Shown piece by piece: positions 1 through 8,155 of a stretch of 64,000 nt of DNA. The stretch is taken from NCBI RefSeq assembly GCF_030317105.1, contig NZ_JASZYG010000008.1:362516-426515 (forward strand), written 5' to 3'. Every line of letters begins with the position of its first letter. Within the stretch, counting starts at the first letter, position 1. The notes below the pieces were generated by a model. That model saw only the letters and a program-made list of their open reading frames with translations. It did no database searches and was not told the DNA's origin. The DNA is from Variovorax brevis. GTDB taxonomy: Bacteria > Pseudomonadota > Gammaproteobacteria > Burkholderiales > Burkholderiaceae_C. Position numbers and translations under genes: made by a program.

Positions 1-131
1 GCTACGTGCATCGGCTCGCCCTGGCCCACGGCGTGGGCAGCGACATCGACCTGGTGCCCTCGATGGACGATCCCAAGGACCTGTTCGGCTATTCCCTGCA
101 ATGTGCGCAACCCGTGCGCAAGGCCGCCTGA
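1..131 (+). CDS. probable ornithine cyclodeaminase, C-terminal end only
   Basis: Open from the left edge to a TGA at 129-131, leaving about 42 residues. The tail holds a GVGSDIDLVPS stretch followed by DDPKDLFGY, which resembles the C-terminus of bacterial ornithine cyclodeaminases (ornithine to proline plus ammonia). The next gene, 13 bases downstream on the same strand, is an arginase, and the two enzymes together would take arginine to proline; that pairing supports the call. Only the tail is visible, so the assignment is tentative. Confidence 0.55.
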   Translation, partial: YVHRLALAHGVGSDIDLVPSMDDPKDLFGYSLQCAQPVRKAA

Positions 132-144
132 GGAGTCACCCGCC

Positions 145-1059
145 ATGCAACACCAAGCCCTCGCCCTGATCGGCGCCGAAGTCGGTGAAGGCGCCAGCGA
201 CAGCGGCTGCAAATGGGGCGCGCAGGTGCTGCGCGAGCGCGGCCTGGCCGAGCACCTCGACGCGCCCGGTCGCGACGCACGCTGGGTGAAGATGGTGTGC
301 GCGCGGCCGGAAGAGGAGGCGCAAGCACGCATGGAATCGGTCGGCCAGTTCAGCATCGAGCTGGCGCAAGTCGTGCAGCATCAACTGCAGCGCGGCACGC
401 AGCCTGTGGTGGTGGGCGGCGACCATTCGTGCGCGGTCGGCACTTGGAGCGCCGTGGCGCAAGTGTGGCGCGAGCGTGGCGACATCGGGCTCATCTGGGT
501 CGATGCGCACCTGGACGCGCACACCCCGGCAACATCGGACAGCCTGGCGCCGCACGGCATGCCCGTGGCGGCCCTGCTGGGCCACGGCGTGCCGGGGCTC
601 ACCGAGCTGTACGGTTGGGCGGGCAAGGTCAAGCCAGGCAATCTCGTGATCATCGGTGCGCGCAGTTTCGAGTCTGGCGAGCAGGCGCTGCTCGATCGCC
701 TTGGCGTGCGCGTGATGTACATGCCCGAAGTCGATCGGCGCGGCTTCGAAGCCTGTTTCGACGAAGCGCTTGCGCTGGTGCGCCGCCATACGGTGGCCTG
801 GGGCCTGAGCTTCGACCTGGACGCACTCGACCCGGCCGATGCGCCCGGAACGGGAACGCCCGTGGATGCCGGCATCGCCTTGGCGGACGCTGCGCACGCC
901 ATGCGTGGCTGTGCGCTGGAGGTCGACTGCGTGGCCATCGAGCTGACCGAATACAACCCGGTGCACGACGTGGAGGGCCGCACGGCGCAGTCCGCGTTCG
1001 CGTTGCTCTCATCCATCACCGCCCTTCCCGTGTTGGCAGAACAGCGCCTGGTCGCCTGA
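145..1059 (+). CDS. rocF: arginase (ureohydrolase family)
   Basis: Hydrolyses L-arginine to ornithine and urea in the cytoplasm using a two-manganese centre. The 304-residue product carries the family signatures in order: GGDHS (91-95, His94), DAHLD (120-124), and SFDLDALDP with Asp224 and Asp226, all expected manganese ligands. An EYNP motif near the end is also typical. The start at 145 is chosen because AGGAG lies at 131-135; a longer in-frame start at 103 would overlap the preceding gene. The gene follows directly on the probable ornithine cyclodeaminase, so an arginine-to-proline route is likely. Agmatinase is the main alternative within the superfamily, but WVDAH followed by HTP is closer to arginases. 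Confidence 0.88.
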   Translation: MQHQALALIGAEVGEGASDSGCKWGAQVLRERGLAEHLDAPGRDARWVKMVCARPEEEAQARMESVGQFSIELAQVVQHQLQRGTQPVVVGGDHSCAVGTWSAVAQVWRERGDIGLIWVDAHLDAHTPATSDSLAPHGMPVAALLGHGVPGLTELYGWAGKVKPGNLVIIGARSFESGEQALLDRLGVRVMYMPEVDRRGFEACFDEALALVRRHTVAWGLSFDLDALDPADAPGTGTPVDAGIALADAAHAMRGCALEVDCVAIELTEYNPVHDVEGRTAQSAFALLSSITALPVLAEQRLVA

Positions 1060-1114
1060 CGCCATTGGCGCGGCCCCAGGGGGGACGTGTCCGGAGTCTC
1101 CTAAACTCCGGGTC

Positions 1115-2188
1115 ATGGAACTAGCCCCGAACCGGCTCGCGACGCACCTGAAAGAGGGGCTCAAGCCGCTGTACACGATCCACGGCGACGAGCCGCTGCT
1201 GGCGCAGGAGATGGCCGACGCCATCCGCGCAGCCGCGCGCGTCCAGGGTTACACGGAGCGCAGCTCGTACACCGTGGCGGGCGCCCATTTCGACTGGGGC
1301 GGCGTGCTCGCGGCGGGCGGCTCGCTCAGCCTGTTCGCCGACAAGCAGATCGTGGAAGTGCGCATTCCCTCGGGCAAGCCCGGAAAGGACGGCAGCGTCG
1401 CGCTGCAGCAGCTGGCGCAGTCGGCCGTGGGCAACGACAGCACGCTCACGCTCGTGATGCTGCCGCGCCTGGACAAGATGACGCGCACCGGCGCGTGGTT
1501 CAGCGCCCTGGCGTCGCACGGAGTCACCCTCCAGGTCGATCCGGTCGAGCGCGGCGCCCTGCCGCAATGGATCGCGCAACGGCTGGGCCTGCAGGGCCAG
1601 CGGGTGATGGGCGGCGAGGAGGGTCAACGCACGCTGCAGTTCTTTGCCGACCGCGTCGAAGGCAACCTGCTGGCCGCGCACCAGGAAATCCAGAAACTCG
1701 CGCTGCTGTACCCGGCGGGTGAGCTCTCTTTCGACCAGGTCGAAGGCGCGGTCAACAACGTGGCGCGTTACGACGTCTTCAAGCTCTCCGAAGCCGTGCT
1801 GGGCGGCAATCCGCAGCGCGTGGCGCGCATGCTCGACGGCCTGCGGGCCGAGGGCGAGGCCGAAGTGCTGGTGCACTACACGCTGGCCGAGGACATCCGG
1901 GCACTCAAACGCGTGAGGGACGCCATGGATGCCGGGCGTCCGCTGCCGATGGCGCTGCGCGAAAACCGCGTATGGGGCCCGAAGGAGCGCGCCTTCGAGC
2001 GCGTGCTTCCGCGCATCGACGGTCGCGCGCTCACGCGCCTGCTGCGCGCCGCGCACCGGGTCGACGGCATCGTCAAGGGGCTCAAGCAGCCCGACTGGCC
2101 GGCGGACAACTGGCAAGCGCTCCAGCGGCTGGCGCTGATGCTCTGCCGGCTCTGCATGACGGACGCCCCCGCCCCCCGACGCGCCTGA
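1115..2188 (+). CDS. holA: DNA polymerase III subunit delta
   Basis: Delta subunit of the clamp loader, which opens the beta sliding clamp during chromosome replication. The 357-residue protein is near the usual length of about 340. It begins with the characteristic LYTIHGDEPLL stretch, in which the LxxxxGDExLL pattern marks HolA at residues around 19-29, and contains the family's central helical region with RYDVFKLSEAVLGG. The ATG at 1115 fits the homologous N-terminus. It sits between rocF and proA on the same strand with gaps of about 50 bases, so co-transcription with proA is plausible. In many Burkholderiales holA follows lptE; that neighbour is not seen here. Confidence 0.93.
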   Translation: MELAPNRLATHLKEGLKPLYTIHGDEPLLAQEMADAIRAAARVQGYTERSSYTVAGAHFDWGGVLAAGGSLSLFADKQIVEVRIPSGKPGKDGSVALQQLAQSAVGNDSTLTLVMLPRLDKMTRTGAWFSALASHGVTLQVDPVERGALPQWIAQRLGLQGQRVMGGEEGQRTLQFFADRVEGNLLAAHQEIQKLALLYPAGELSFDQVEGAVNNVARYDVFKLSEAVLGGNPQRVARMLDGLRAEGEAEVLVHYTLAEDIRALKRVRDAMDAGRPLPMALRENRVWGPKERAFERVLPRIDGRALTRLLRAAHRVDGIVKGLKQPDWPADNWQALQRLALMLCRLCMTDAPAPRRA

Positions 2189-2237
2189 AAAGGACCGGCG
2201 GCAGCCGGGTCGTGGCGGGAGTGGGAAAATACCTTCC

Positions 2238-3527
2238 ATGAACGCCTTCAACGTCGACGAACACATGCAAGCCTTGGGCGCGCAGGCCAAGACGGCCTCC
2301 GCCCTGATGGCGCGCGCCGATGCCGCCACCAAGAACCGTGCCCTGAAAGCCCTGGCGCGCCGCCTGCGCGATGCGGGCCCGGAACTGGCGCAAGCCAATG
2401 CCCGCGACATCGAGCGCGCCACGGCGGCCGGCTTGTCCGCTCCGATGGTCGACCGCCTCAAGCTCACGCCCAAGGTGCTCGCCACCGTCGCGGAAGGCTG
2501 CGAGCAACTGGCCGCAATGCCCGACGTCATCGGCGACATCATCGGACTGCGCCAGCAACCCAGCGGCATCCGCGTCGGCCAGATGCGCGTGCCCATCGGC
2601 GTGTTCGGCATGATCTTCGAGAGCCGGCCCAACGTGACCATCGAGGCGGCGAGCCTCGCCATCAAGAGCGGCAACGCGGCCATCCTGCGCGGCGGCTCGG
2701 AGGCCATCGAGTCGAACAAGGCGCTGGCGCAACTGGTGGGCGCATCGCTGGAAGAAGCCGGCCTGCCGGTCGATGCGGTGCAGCTCGTGCAGACCACCGA
2801 CCGCGAAGCCGTCGGCCGCCTGATCGCCATGCCGCAATACGTGGACGTCATCATCCCGCGCGGCGGCAAAGGCCTGATCGAGCGCATCAGCCGGGACGCC
2901 AAGGTGCCGGTCATCAAGCACCTGGACGGCAACTGCCATGTCTTCGTGGACGACAGCGCGGACATCGCCATGGCCGTGAAGGTGGTCGACAACGCCAAGA
3001 CGCAGAAGTACAGCCCCTGCAACGCAGCCGAAGGCCTGCTGGTCGCGCGTTCGGTCGCTCCAAGCTTCCTGCCGAAGATCGCCGCGATCTTCGCGGCCAA
3101 GGGCGTGGAGATGCGCTGCGACGCCGACGCCGCCGCGATCCTGCGCGCCGACGCCACGCTGGCCGGCGCCCGCGTCGCGGATGCCGTCGAATCCGACTGG
3201 TCCGAGGAATACCTGGCCGCCGTGATCAGCATCAAGGTGGTGGAAGGCGTGGACGAAGCCATCGCCCACATCAACCACTATTCGAGCCACCACACCGACG
3301 CGATCATCACGCGCGACCACGTCAACGCCCAGCGCTTCTTGCGCGAAGTCGATTCGGCCAGCGTGATGGTGAATGCCAGCACGCGCTTTGCAGACGGCTT
3401 CGAGTTCGGTCTGGGCGCGGAGATCGGCATCAGCACCGACAAATTCCACGCGCGCGGCCCGGTGGGCATCGAAGGATTGACCTCGCTGAAGTACGTCGTT
3501 CTCGGCCAAGGCGAAGTCCGCAGTTGA
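2238..3527 (+). CDS. proA: glutamate-5-semialdehyde dehydrogenase (gamma-glutamyl phosphate reductase)
   Basis: Second step of proline synthesis: NADPH-dependent reduction of gamma-glutamyl phosphate to glutamate semialdehyde. The 429-residue product has the full ALDH-like fold: GVFGMIFESRPNVT near residue 120, a RGGKGLIE segment, the catalytic Cys261 in KYSPCNAAEG, and the C-terminal FEFGLGAEIGIST signature. Length matches the family (about 417-430). It follows holA by 49 bases. No glutamate 5-kinase gene (proB) is nearby; in beta-proteobacteria it is normally elsewhere with obgE and rpmA. Assignment is essentially certain. Confidence 0.97.
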   Translation: MNAFNVDEHMQALGAQAKTASALMARADAATKNRALKALARRLRDAGPELAQANARDIERATAAGLSAPMVDRLKLTPKVLATVAEGCEQLAAMPDVIGDIIGLRQQPSGIRVGQMRVPIGVFGMIFESRPNVTIEAASLAIKSGNAAILRGGSEAIESNKALAQLVGASLEEAGLPVDAVQLVQTTDREAVGRLIAMPQYVDVIIPRGGKGLIERISRDAKVPVIKHLDGNCHVFVDDSADIAMAVKVVDNAKTQKYSPCNAAEGLLVARSVAPSFLPKIAAIFAAKGVEMRCDADAAAILRADATLAGARVADAVESDWSEEYLAAVISIKVVEGVDEAIAHINHYSSHHTDAIITRDHVNAQRFLREVDSASVMVNASTRFADGFEFGLGAEIGISTDKFHARGPVGIEGLTSLKYVVLGQGEVRS

Positions 3528-3570
3528 GGCATCCTCCGGGAGGCGTATAAAGCGCCCGGGGGAGCACAAC

Positions 3571-5031
3571 TTGAAAATCATCATCCTCGGCGCAGGCCGA
3601 ATCGGCGAAAGTGTCGCGGGCACCTTGGTGTCCGAGCGCAACGACATCACCGTCATCGACACGGACGCGCGTCGCCTGCGCGAGCTCGAAGACCGCTTCG
3701 AGCTGCGCGGCGTCGTGGGCAGCGGCATTGATCCCGACGTGCTGGCCGAGGCGGGCGCACGCGACGCCGACATGCTGATCGCCTGCGCGGCGCTGGACGA
3801 AACCAACCTGGTCTGCTGCAAGGTGGCGCACCAGGTGTTCGGCATTCCGACCCGCATCGCGCGCGTGCGCTCCAGCGCCTTCAAGGACGACAGCCCGCTC
3901 ACCGGCAAGGATGGTTTTGCGGTCGACCGCATCATCTGCCCCGAAGAATCGCTCACCCGCTACATCGGCAAGCTGGTCGAATACCCCGAGGCGCTGCAGG
4001 TGCGCGAGTTCGCGGGCGGCTTGGCCTGCCTGGTGTCGGTGCGGGCGGTGGCTGGCGCGCCGCTGGTGATGCACAGCATCGCGGAACTGCGCGAGTGCGT
4101 GCCCAACGCCGACATGCGCATCGTCGCGATCTATCGGCGCCTGGAAGACCGGCCCGACGTCTTCATCACCTGCGAAGGCATCACCCGCATCGAGCCGGGC
4201 GACGAGGTCTTCGTGCTCTCTGCACGCGAGCACCTGCCGGCCGTGTTGTCGGCGCTGCACCGCTACGACCAGTCGGCCAAGCGAGAGGTGGAACGCATCA
4301 TGATCGCCGGCGGTGGCCGGGTCGGCCTGCGGCTGGCCAAGCAGTTGCTGGCGACGGGGCGCAACTACCAGCTCAAGGTGCTCGAGCGCGACCATGACCG
4401 CTGCGTGCAGTTGGCCTCCGAACTGCCCGGCGTGCTGGTGCTGCACGGCGACGGCACCGACGAGGACATGCTGGAAGACGAGGGCATCGAGTACATCGAC
4501 CTTTTCCTGGCGCTCACCAGCGACGACGAGGACAACATCATGGCCAGCTTGCTGGCCAAGCGCATGGGCGCCACGCGCGTGCTGGCGCTCATCAACCGAC
4601 GCACTTATGCCGAGCTGATGCACGGCACGCAGATCGACATTGCGCTGTCGCCGGCGCAGACCATGCTGGGCGAACTGCTGGCCTATGTGCGCCAGGGCGA
4701 CGTGCAGGCGGTGCACAGCCTGCGGCGCGGCGTGGCCGAGGCGCTGGAGATCGTGGCGCGGGGCGATCGCAAGACCTCGCGCGTGGTGGGGCGCTGCATC
4801 GACGACCTCAAGCTGCCGAAGGGGGCGCAGGTGGGCCTCATCATGCGCGGCCTTCCTGTGGTGGGCGAAGGCGAGACACCGCCCGCCGAGGAGATCGTGC
4901 CTGCGCAAGTGATCATCCCGCACGGCAATACCGTCATCGAGAGCAACGACCACATCGTCATGTTCATTCCGCGCAAGCGCCAGATCCGCGAGGTGGAAAA
5001 GTTGTTCCGCGTCAGCGCGACATTTTTCTGA
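3571..5031 (+). CDS. trkA: Trk potassium transport regulatory subunit TrkA
   Basis: Peripheral NAD(H)-binding ring protein that gates TrkH potassium channels. The product (486 residues, TTG start preceded by GGGGGAG at 3558-3564) contains two RCK modules. The first Rossmann motif is GAGRIGE at residues 7-13 with the acidic end of strand two at VIDTD; the second starts near residue 246 with IAGGGRVG. Each is followed by a TrkA-C domain. E. coli TrkA is 458 residues, so this is normal. trkH follows 63 bases downstream, which supports the functional pairing. TTG is the only sensible start, because the Rossmann motif begins directly after it. Confidence 0.95.
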   Translation: MKIIILGAGRIGESVAGTLVSERNDITVIDTDARRLRELEDRFELRGVVGSGIDPDVLAEAGARDADMLIACAALDETNLVCCKVAHQVFGIPTRIARVRSSAFKDDSPLTGKDGFAVDRIICPEESLTRYIGKLVEYPEALQVREFAGGLACLVSVRAVAGAPLVMHSIAELRECVPNADMRIVAIYRRLEDRPDVFITCEGITRIEPGDEVFVLSAREHLPAVLSALHRYDQSAKREVERIMIAGGGRVGLRLAKQLLATGRNYQLKVLERDHDRCVQLASELPGVLVLHGDGTDEDMLEDEGIEYIDLFLALTSDDEDNIMASLLAKRMGATRVLALINRRTYAELMHGTQIDIALSPAQTMLGELLAYVRQGDVQAVHSLRRGVAEALEIVARGDRKTSRVVGRCIDDLKLPKGAQVGLIMRGLPVVGEGETPPAEEIVPAQVIIPHGNTVIESNDHIVMFIPRKRQIREVEKLFRVSATFF

Positions 5032-5094
5032 CGTCATGAGCCGACGGGCCCTTGCCGAGGCGAATTCCGCAGCACGCAGTGCGGAGGTTGCCCC

Positions 5095-6561
5095 ATGACC
5101 GACTTCTATCCGGTGCTGCGCGTGCTGGGCGCGCTGCTCACCTTTTTCTCGCTGGGCATGCTGCTGCCGTGCGTCGTCTCCTGGGTACAGAAAGACGGCC
5201 TGATCCACGTCTGGGGCATTTCAGCCGGCGCGGCATTCGCCTGCGGCGCCGTGCTGTGGGCGGGCCTGCGCAAGTTCAAGCGGGAGCTTCAGCCGCGCCA
5301 CGGCATTTTCCTCGTGTCGCTGACCTGGGTGCTGCTGCCCTTCTTTGCCAGCGTGCCGCTGCTGTGGGCGCTCAACGAAATCGGACGACCCATCAACTTC
5401 ACGCACGCCTACTTCGAGGCCGTGTCAGGGCTCACGACGACCGGCGCGACGGTGCTCACCAAACTCGATGCGCTGCCCCTGTCGATCAACTTCTGGCGCA
5501 CCTTCCTGCAGTGGCTGGGCGGCATGGGCATCCTGGTGCTGGCCGTGGCCATCCTGCCCTTGCTCGGCGTGGGAGGCAGCCAGCTTTTCAAGGCCGAGAT
5601 CGCGGGGCCGATCAAGGACAGCAAGCTCACGCCGCGCGTGAAAGAGACCGCCAAGGGGCTGTGGGGCATCTATTCCACCTTCTCGGTGGCCTGTGGCCTG
5701 GCCTACTGGGCGGCAGGCATGACGCCCATGGACGCCCTCATGCACATGTTCAGCACCGTGAGCCTGGGCGGGTTGTCCAATCACGACGCGAGCTTTGCGC
5801 ACTTCAATTCGCCCTGGCTGGAGGCGATTTCCGTCGTGTTCATGCTGGCCGCAAGCTGCAATTTCGCGCTGTACTTCATTGCCGTGCGCAAACGCAACTT
5901 CCACGGCTTCTGGCGCGACCCCGAAATGCGGGCGACGCTCATCGCCCTGATCGGCGGCGGCGTATTGGTCTCCGCCGTGCTGTGGGCCAAGGGCATCTAC
6001 GGCCCGCTCGATTCGTTGCGCTACGGCATCTTCCACACCATCTCGGTGGGCAGCACGACCGGCTACGCCACCGTCGACTACCTGAAATGGCCCGCCTTCG
6101 CGCCCATGCTCATGTTGCTGCTCTCCGGCCTGGCCACCAGCGCCGGGTCGGCCGGCTGCGGCATCAAGATGGTGCGGGTGTTGATTCTCGTGAAGCAGGC
6201 GCTGCGCGAGATGACGCGGCTGGTGCACCCCCGCGCCGTGCAACCCGTGACGCTGGGCAACATGGTGGTCGACAACCGGGTGATTTTCTCGGTGCTGGCC
6301 TTCATGCTCGTGTACGGCGTGACCATCATTTCGCTGAGCATGCTGCTGGTGCTGTCCGACCTGGACCCCATCACCGCCTTCAGCGCCGTGGTGGCCAGCG
6401 TCAACTGCACGGGGCCGGGGCTGGGGGACATCGGCCCGTCGTCCCATTTCGGCGTGCTGACCGACTTCCAGGTGTGGGTCTGCACCTTTGCGATGGTGCT
6501 CGGGCGGCTGGAGCTGCTGAGCTTCATTGCGCTGCTGACTCCGTCGTTCTGGCGGAAGTAG
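5095..6561 (+). CDS. trkH: Trk system potassium uptake protein TrkH
   Basis: Inner-membrane potassium channel subunit of the Trk system, partner of TrkA. The 488-residue protein is strongly hydrophobic and shows the four pore-loop filter segments expected of the family: GLTTTGAT, TVSLGGLSNHD, SVGSTTGYATVDY and VNCTGPGLGDIG. The ATG at 5095 is preceded by CGGAGG with good spacing. It lies immediately behind trkA on the same strand, the classic two-gene arrangement. The C-terminus ends LLTPSFWRK, as in many TrkH proteins. No sign of truncation. Confidence 0.95.
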   Translation: MTDFYPVLRVLGALLTFFSLGMLLPCVVSWVQKDGLIHVWGISAGAAFACGAVLWAGLRKFKRELQPRHGIFLVSLTWVLLPFFASVPLLWALNEIGRPINFTHAYFEAVSGLTTTGATVLTKLDALPLSINFWRTFLQWLGGMGILVLAVAILPLLGVGGSQLFKAEIAGPIKDSKLTPRVKETAKGLWGIYSTFSVACGLAYWAAGMTPMDALMHMFSTVSLGGLSNHDASFAHFNSPWLEAISVVFMLAASCNFALYFIAVRKRNFHGFWRDPEMRATLIALIGGGVLVSAVLWAKGIYGPLDSLRYGIFHTISVGSTTGYATVDYLKWPAFAPMLMLLLSGLATSAGSAGCGIKMVRVLILVKQALREMTRLVHPRAVQPVTLGNMVVDNRVIFSVLAFMLVYGVTIISLSMLLVLSDLDPITAFSAVVASVNCTGPGLGDIGPSSHFGVLTDFQVWVCTFAMVLGRLELLSFIALLTPSFWRK

Positions 6562-6689
6562 ATCATTGCAGGATAGGGGCGCCATCTTTGTTGCAGATGG
6601 CAAGGCGTAACCGCTTGTCATCGGGCGAGGCGCCCCCAAATCCTACAATTCCGACTTACGTCGCAGAAAACGCATAACAAGGCCGTTGC

Positions 6690-7991
6690 ATGGTTCCCCA
6701 TCTCGTCACCGCCCTGACCGGCCCGATCAACGAACTCGAACAGCGCGTGCTCGACTCGATGCCCGCCATCGAGCGCTGGTTCCGGCTGGAATGGATGGAG
6801 CACACCCCGCCCTTCTACAGTTCGGTGGACATCCGCAACGCCGGCTTCAAGCTGGCGCCGGTGGACACCAACCTCTACCCCGGCGGCTGGAACAACCTGA
6901 CGCAGGAAATGCTGCCCCTGGCCGTGCAGGCCGCGCAGGCCGCCATCGAGAAGATCTGCCCCGAGGCGCGCAACCTGCTGGTGATTCCCGAGAACCACTC
7001 CAGCAACACCTTCTACCTGGCCAATGTGGCCCAACTGGTGCGCATCTTCCAGATGGCGGGGTTGAATGTGCGCGTCGGCTCCATCGACCCGGCCATCAAG
7101 TCGCCCAAGAAAATCGAGCTGCCGCACGGCGAAAGCGTGTGCCTGGAGCCGGTGGCGCGCAGCAAGCGCCGGCTGGGGCTGAAGAATTTCGACCCCTGCA
7201 CCATCCTGCTGAACAACGACCTGTCGGCCGGCATCCCCGGGATCCTGGAAGACCTGCACGAGCAGTACCTGCTGCCGCCGCTGCACGCCGGCTGGTCGGT
7301 GCGCCGCAAGAGCAACCATTTCCGCAGCTACGAAGAAGTGTCCAAGCGCTTCGGCAAGCTGCTGGGCATCGACCCGTGGCTCATCAACCCGATGTCCAGC
7401 CACGCGGAGAACGTGGACCTCGCCGAAGGCGTCGGTCTGGACGTCCTCACCAGCCATTGCGACGCCCTCCTTACCAAGATCCGCCGCAAGTACAAGGAAT
7501 ACGGCATCAACGAGAAGCCCTTCGTCATCGTGAAGCCCGACAACGGCACCAATGGCGTGGGCGTGATGACGGTGCGCGACGCCAAGGACATCGAAACGCT
7601 GGCGCGCAAGCCCCGCGGCAAGGCCACTGGCAACAAGGCCAAGACCGGCACCAACTTCAGCCAGGTGATCGTGCAGGAGGGCGTGCTCACGCGCGAGCGC
7701 ATGCACGACGGCGTGGCCGAGCCGGTGGTCTACATGATGGACCGCTACGTCGTGGGCGGCTTCTACCGCGTGCACGCCGGGCGCAGCATCGACGAAAACC
7801 TCGATTCGCCGGGCGCAAGCTTTGTGCCGCTGGCTTTTTCGGAGAGTGCGCACTTACCGCAACCGGGCGCCAAGCCGGGCGCAAGCGCACCCAATCGCTT
7901 CTACATGTACGGCGTGATCGGCCGGCTCGCCATGGTGGCGGCCAGCTACGAGATGGAGGCGACCGACCCGGACGCCGAGGTCTACGAGTGA
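6690..7991 (+). CDS. gshA: glutamate-cysteine ligase (T. ferrooxidans-type)
   Basis: First enzyme of glutathione synthesis, joining glutamate and cysteine with ATP. The 433-residue product belongs to the proteobacterial GshA family typified by Acidithiobacillus, unrelated in sequence to E. coli GshA. Features include an N-terminal ERWFRLEW segment, APVDTNLYPGGWNNL near residue 55, and an ATP-grasp-like KPDNGTNGVGVMTV near residue 280. AAGG precedes the ATG at about 8 bases. In many Burkholderiales this gene lies beside gshB; here gshB is 9 kb away beyond kup and an NRPS gene. Homology-based function, high confidence. Confidence 0.92.
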   Translation: MVPHLVTALTGPINELEQRVLDSMPAIERWFRLEWMEHTPPFYSSVDIRNAGFKLAPVDTNLYPGGWNNLTQEMLPLAVQAAQAAIEKICPEARNLLVIPENHSSNTFYLANVAQLVRIFQMAGLNVRVGSIDPAIKSPKKIELPHGESVCLEPVARSKRRLGLKNFDPCTILLNNDLSAGIPGILEDLHEQYLLPPLHAGWSVRRKSNHFRSYEEVSKRFGKLLGIDPWLINPMSSHAENVDLAEGVGLDVLTSHCDALLTKIRRKYKEYGINEKPFVIVKPDNGTNGVGVMTVRDAKDIETLARKPRGKATGNKAKTGTNFSQVIVQEGVLTRERMHDGVAEPVVYMMDRYVVGGFYRVHAGRSIDENLDSPGASFVPLAFSESAHLPQPGAKPGASAPNRFYMYGVIGRLAMVAASYEMEATDPDAEVYE

Positions 7992-8155
7992 CGAAACTTT
8001 CGTCCGACACCGCGCTATGCGCTCGCGGCGCGTAGCGGCAGAATACGCTTCCCCCAGCAACGGACAATAAAAAAGGCGGAGGGCGGTTACGGTGATCCAA
8101 ACTCTCCGTTGTGCCCGGGCGTGAATGGCGCCGACTCGCTTTTTCCTGCGACTTT

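Noticed and set aside
1121..3956. Long minus-strand frames opposite holA, proA and trkA
   Set aside because: Same shadow effect; the plus-strand genes have full family motifs and starts.
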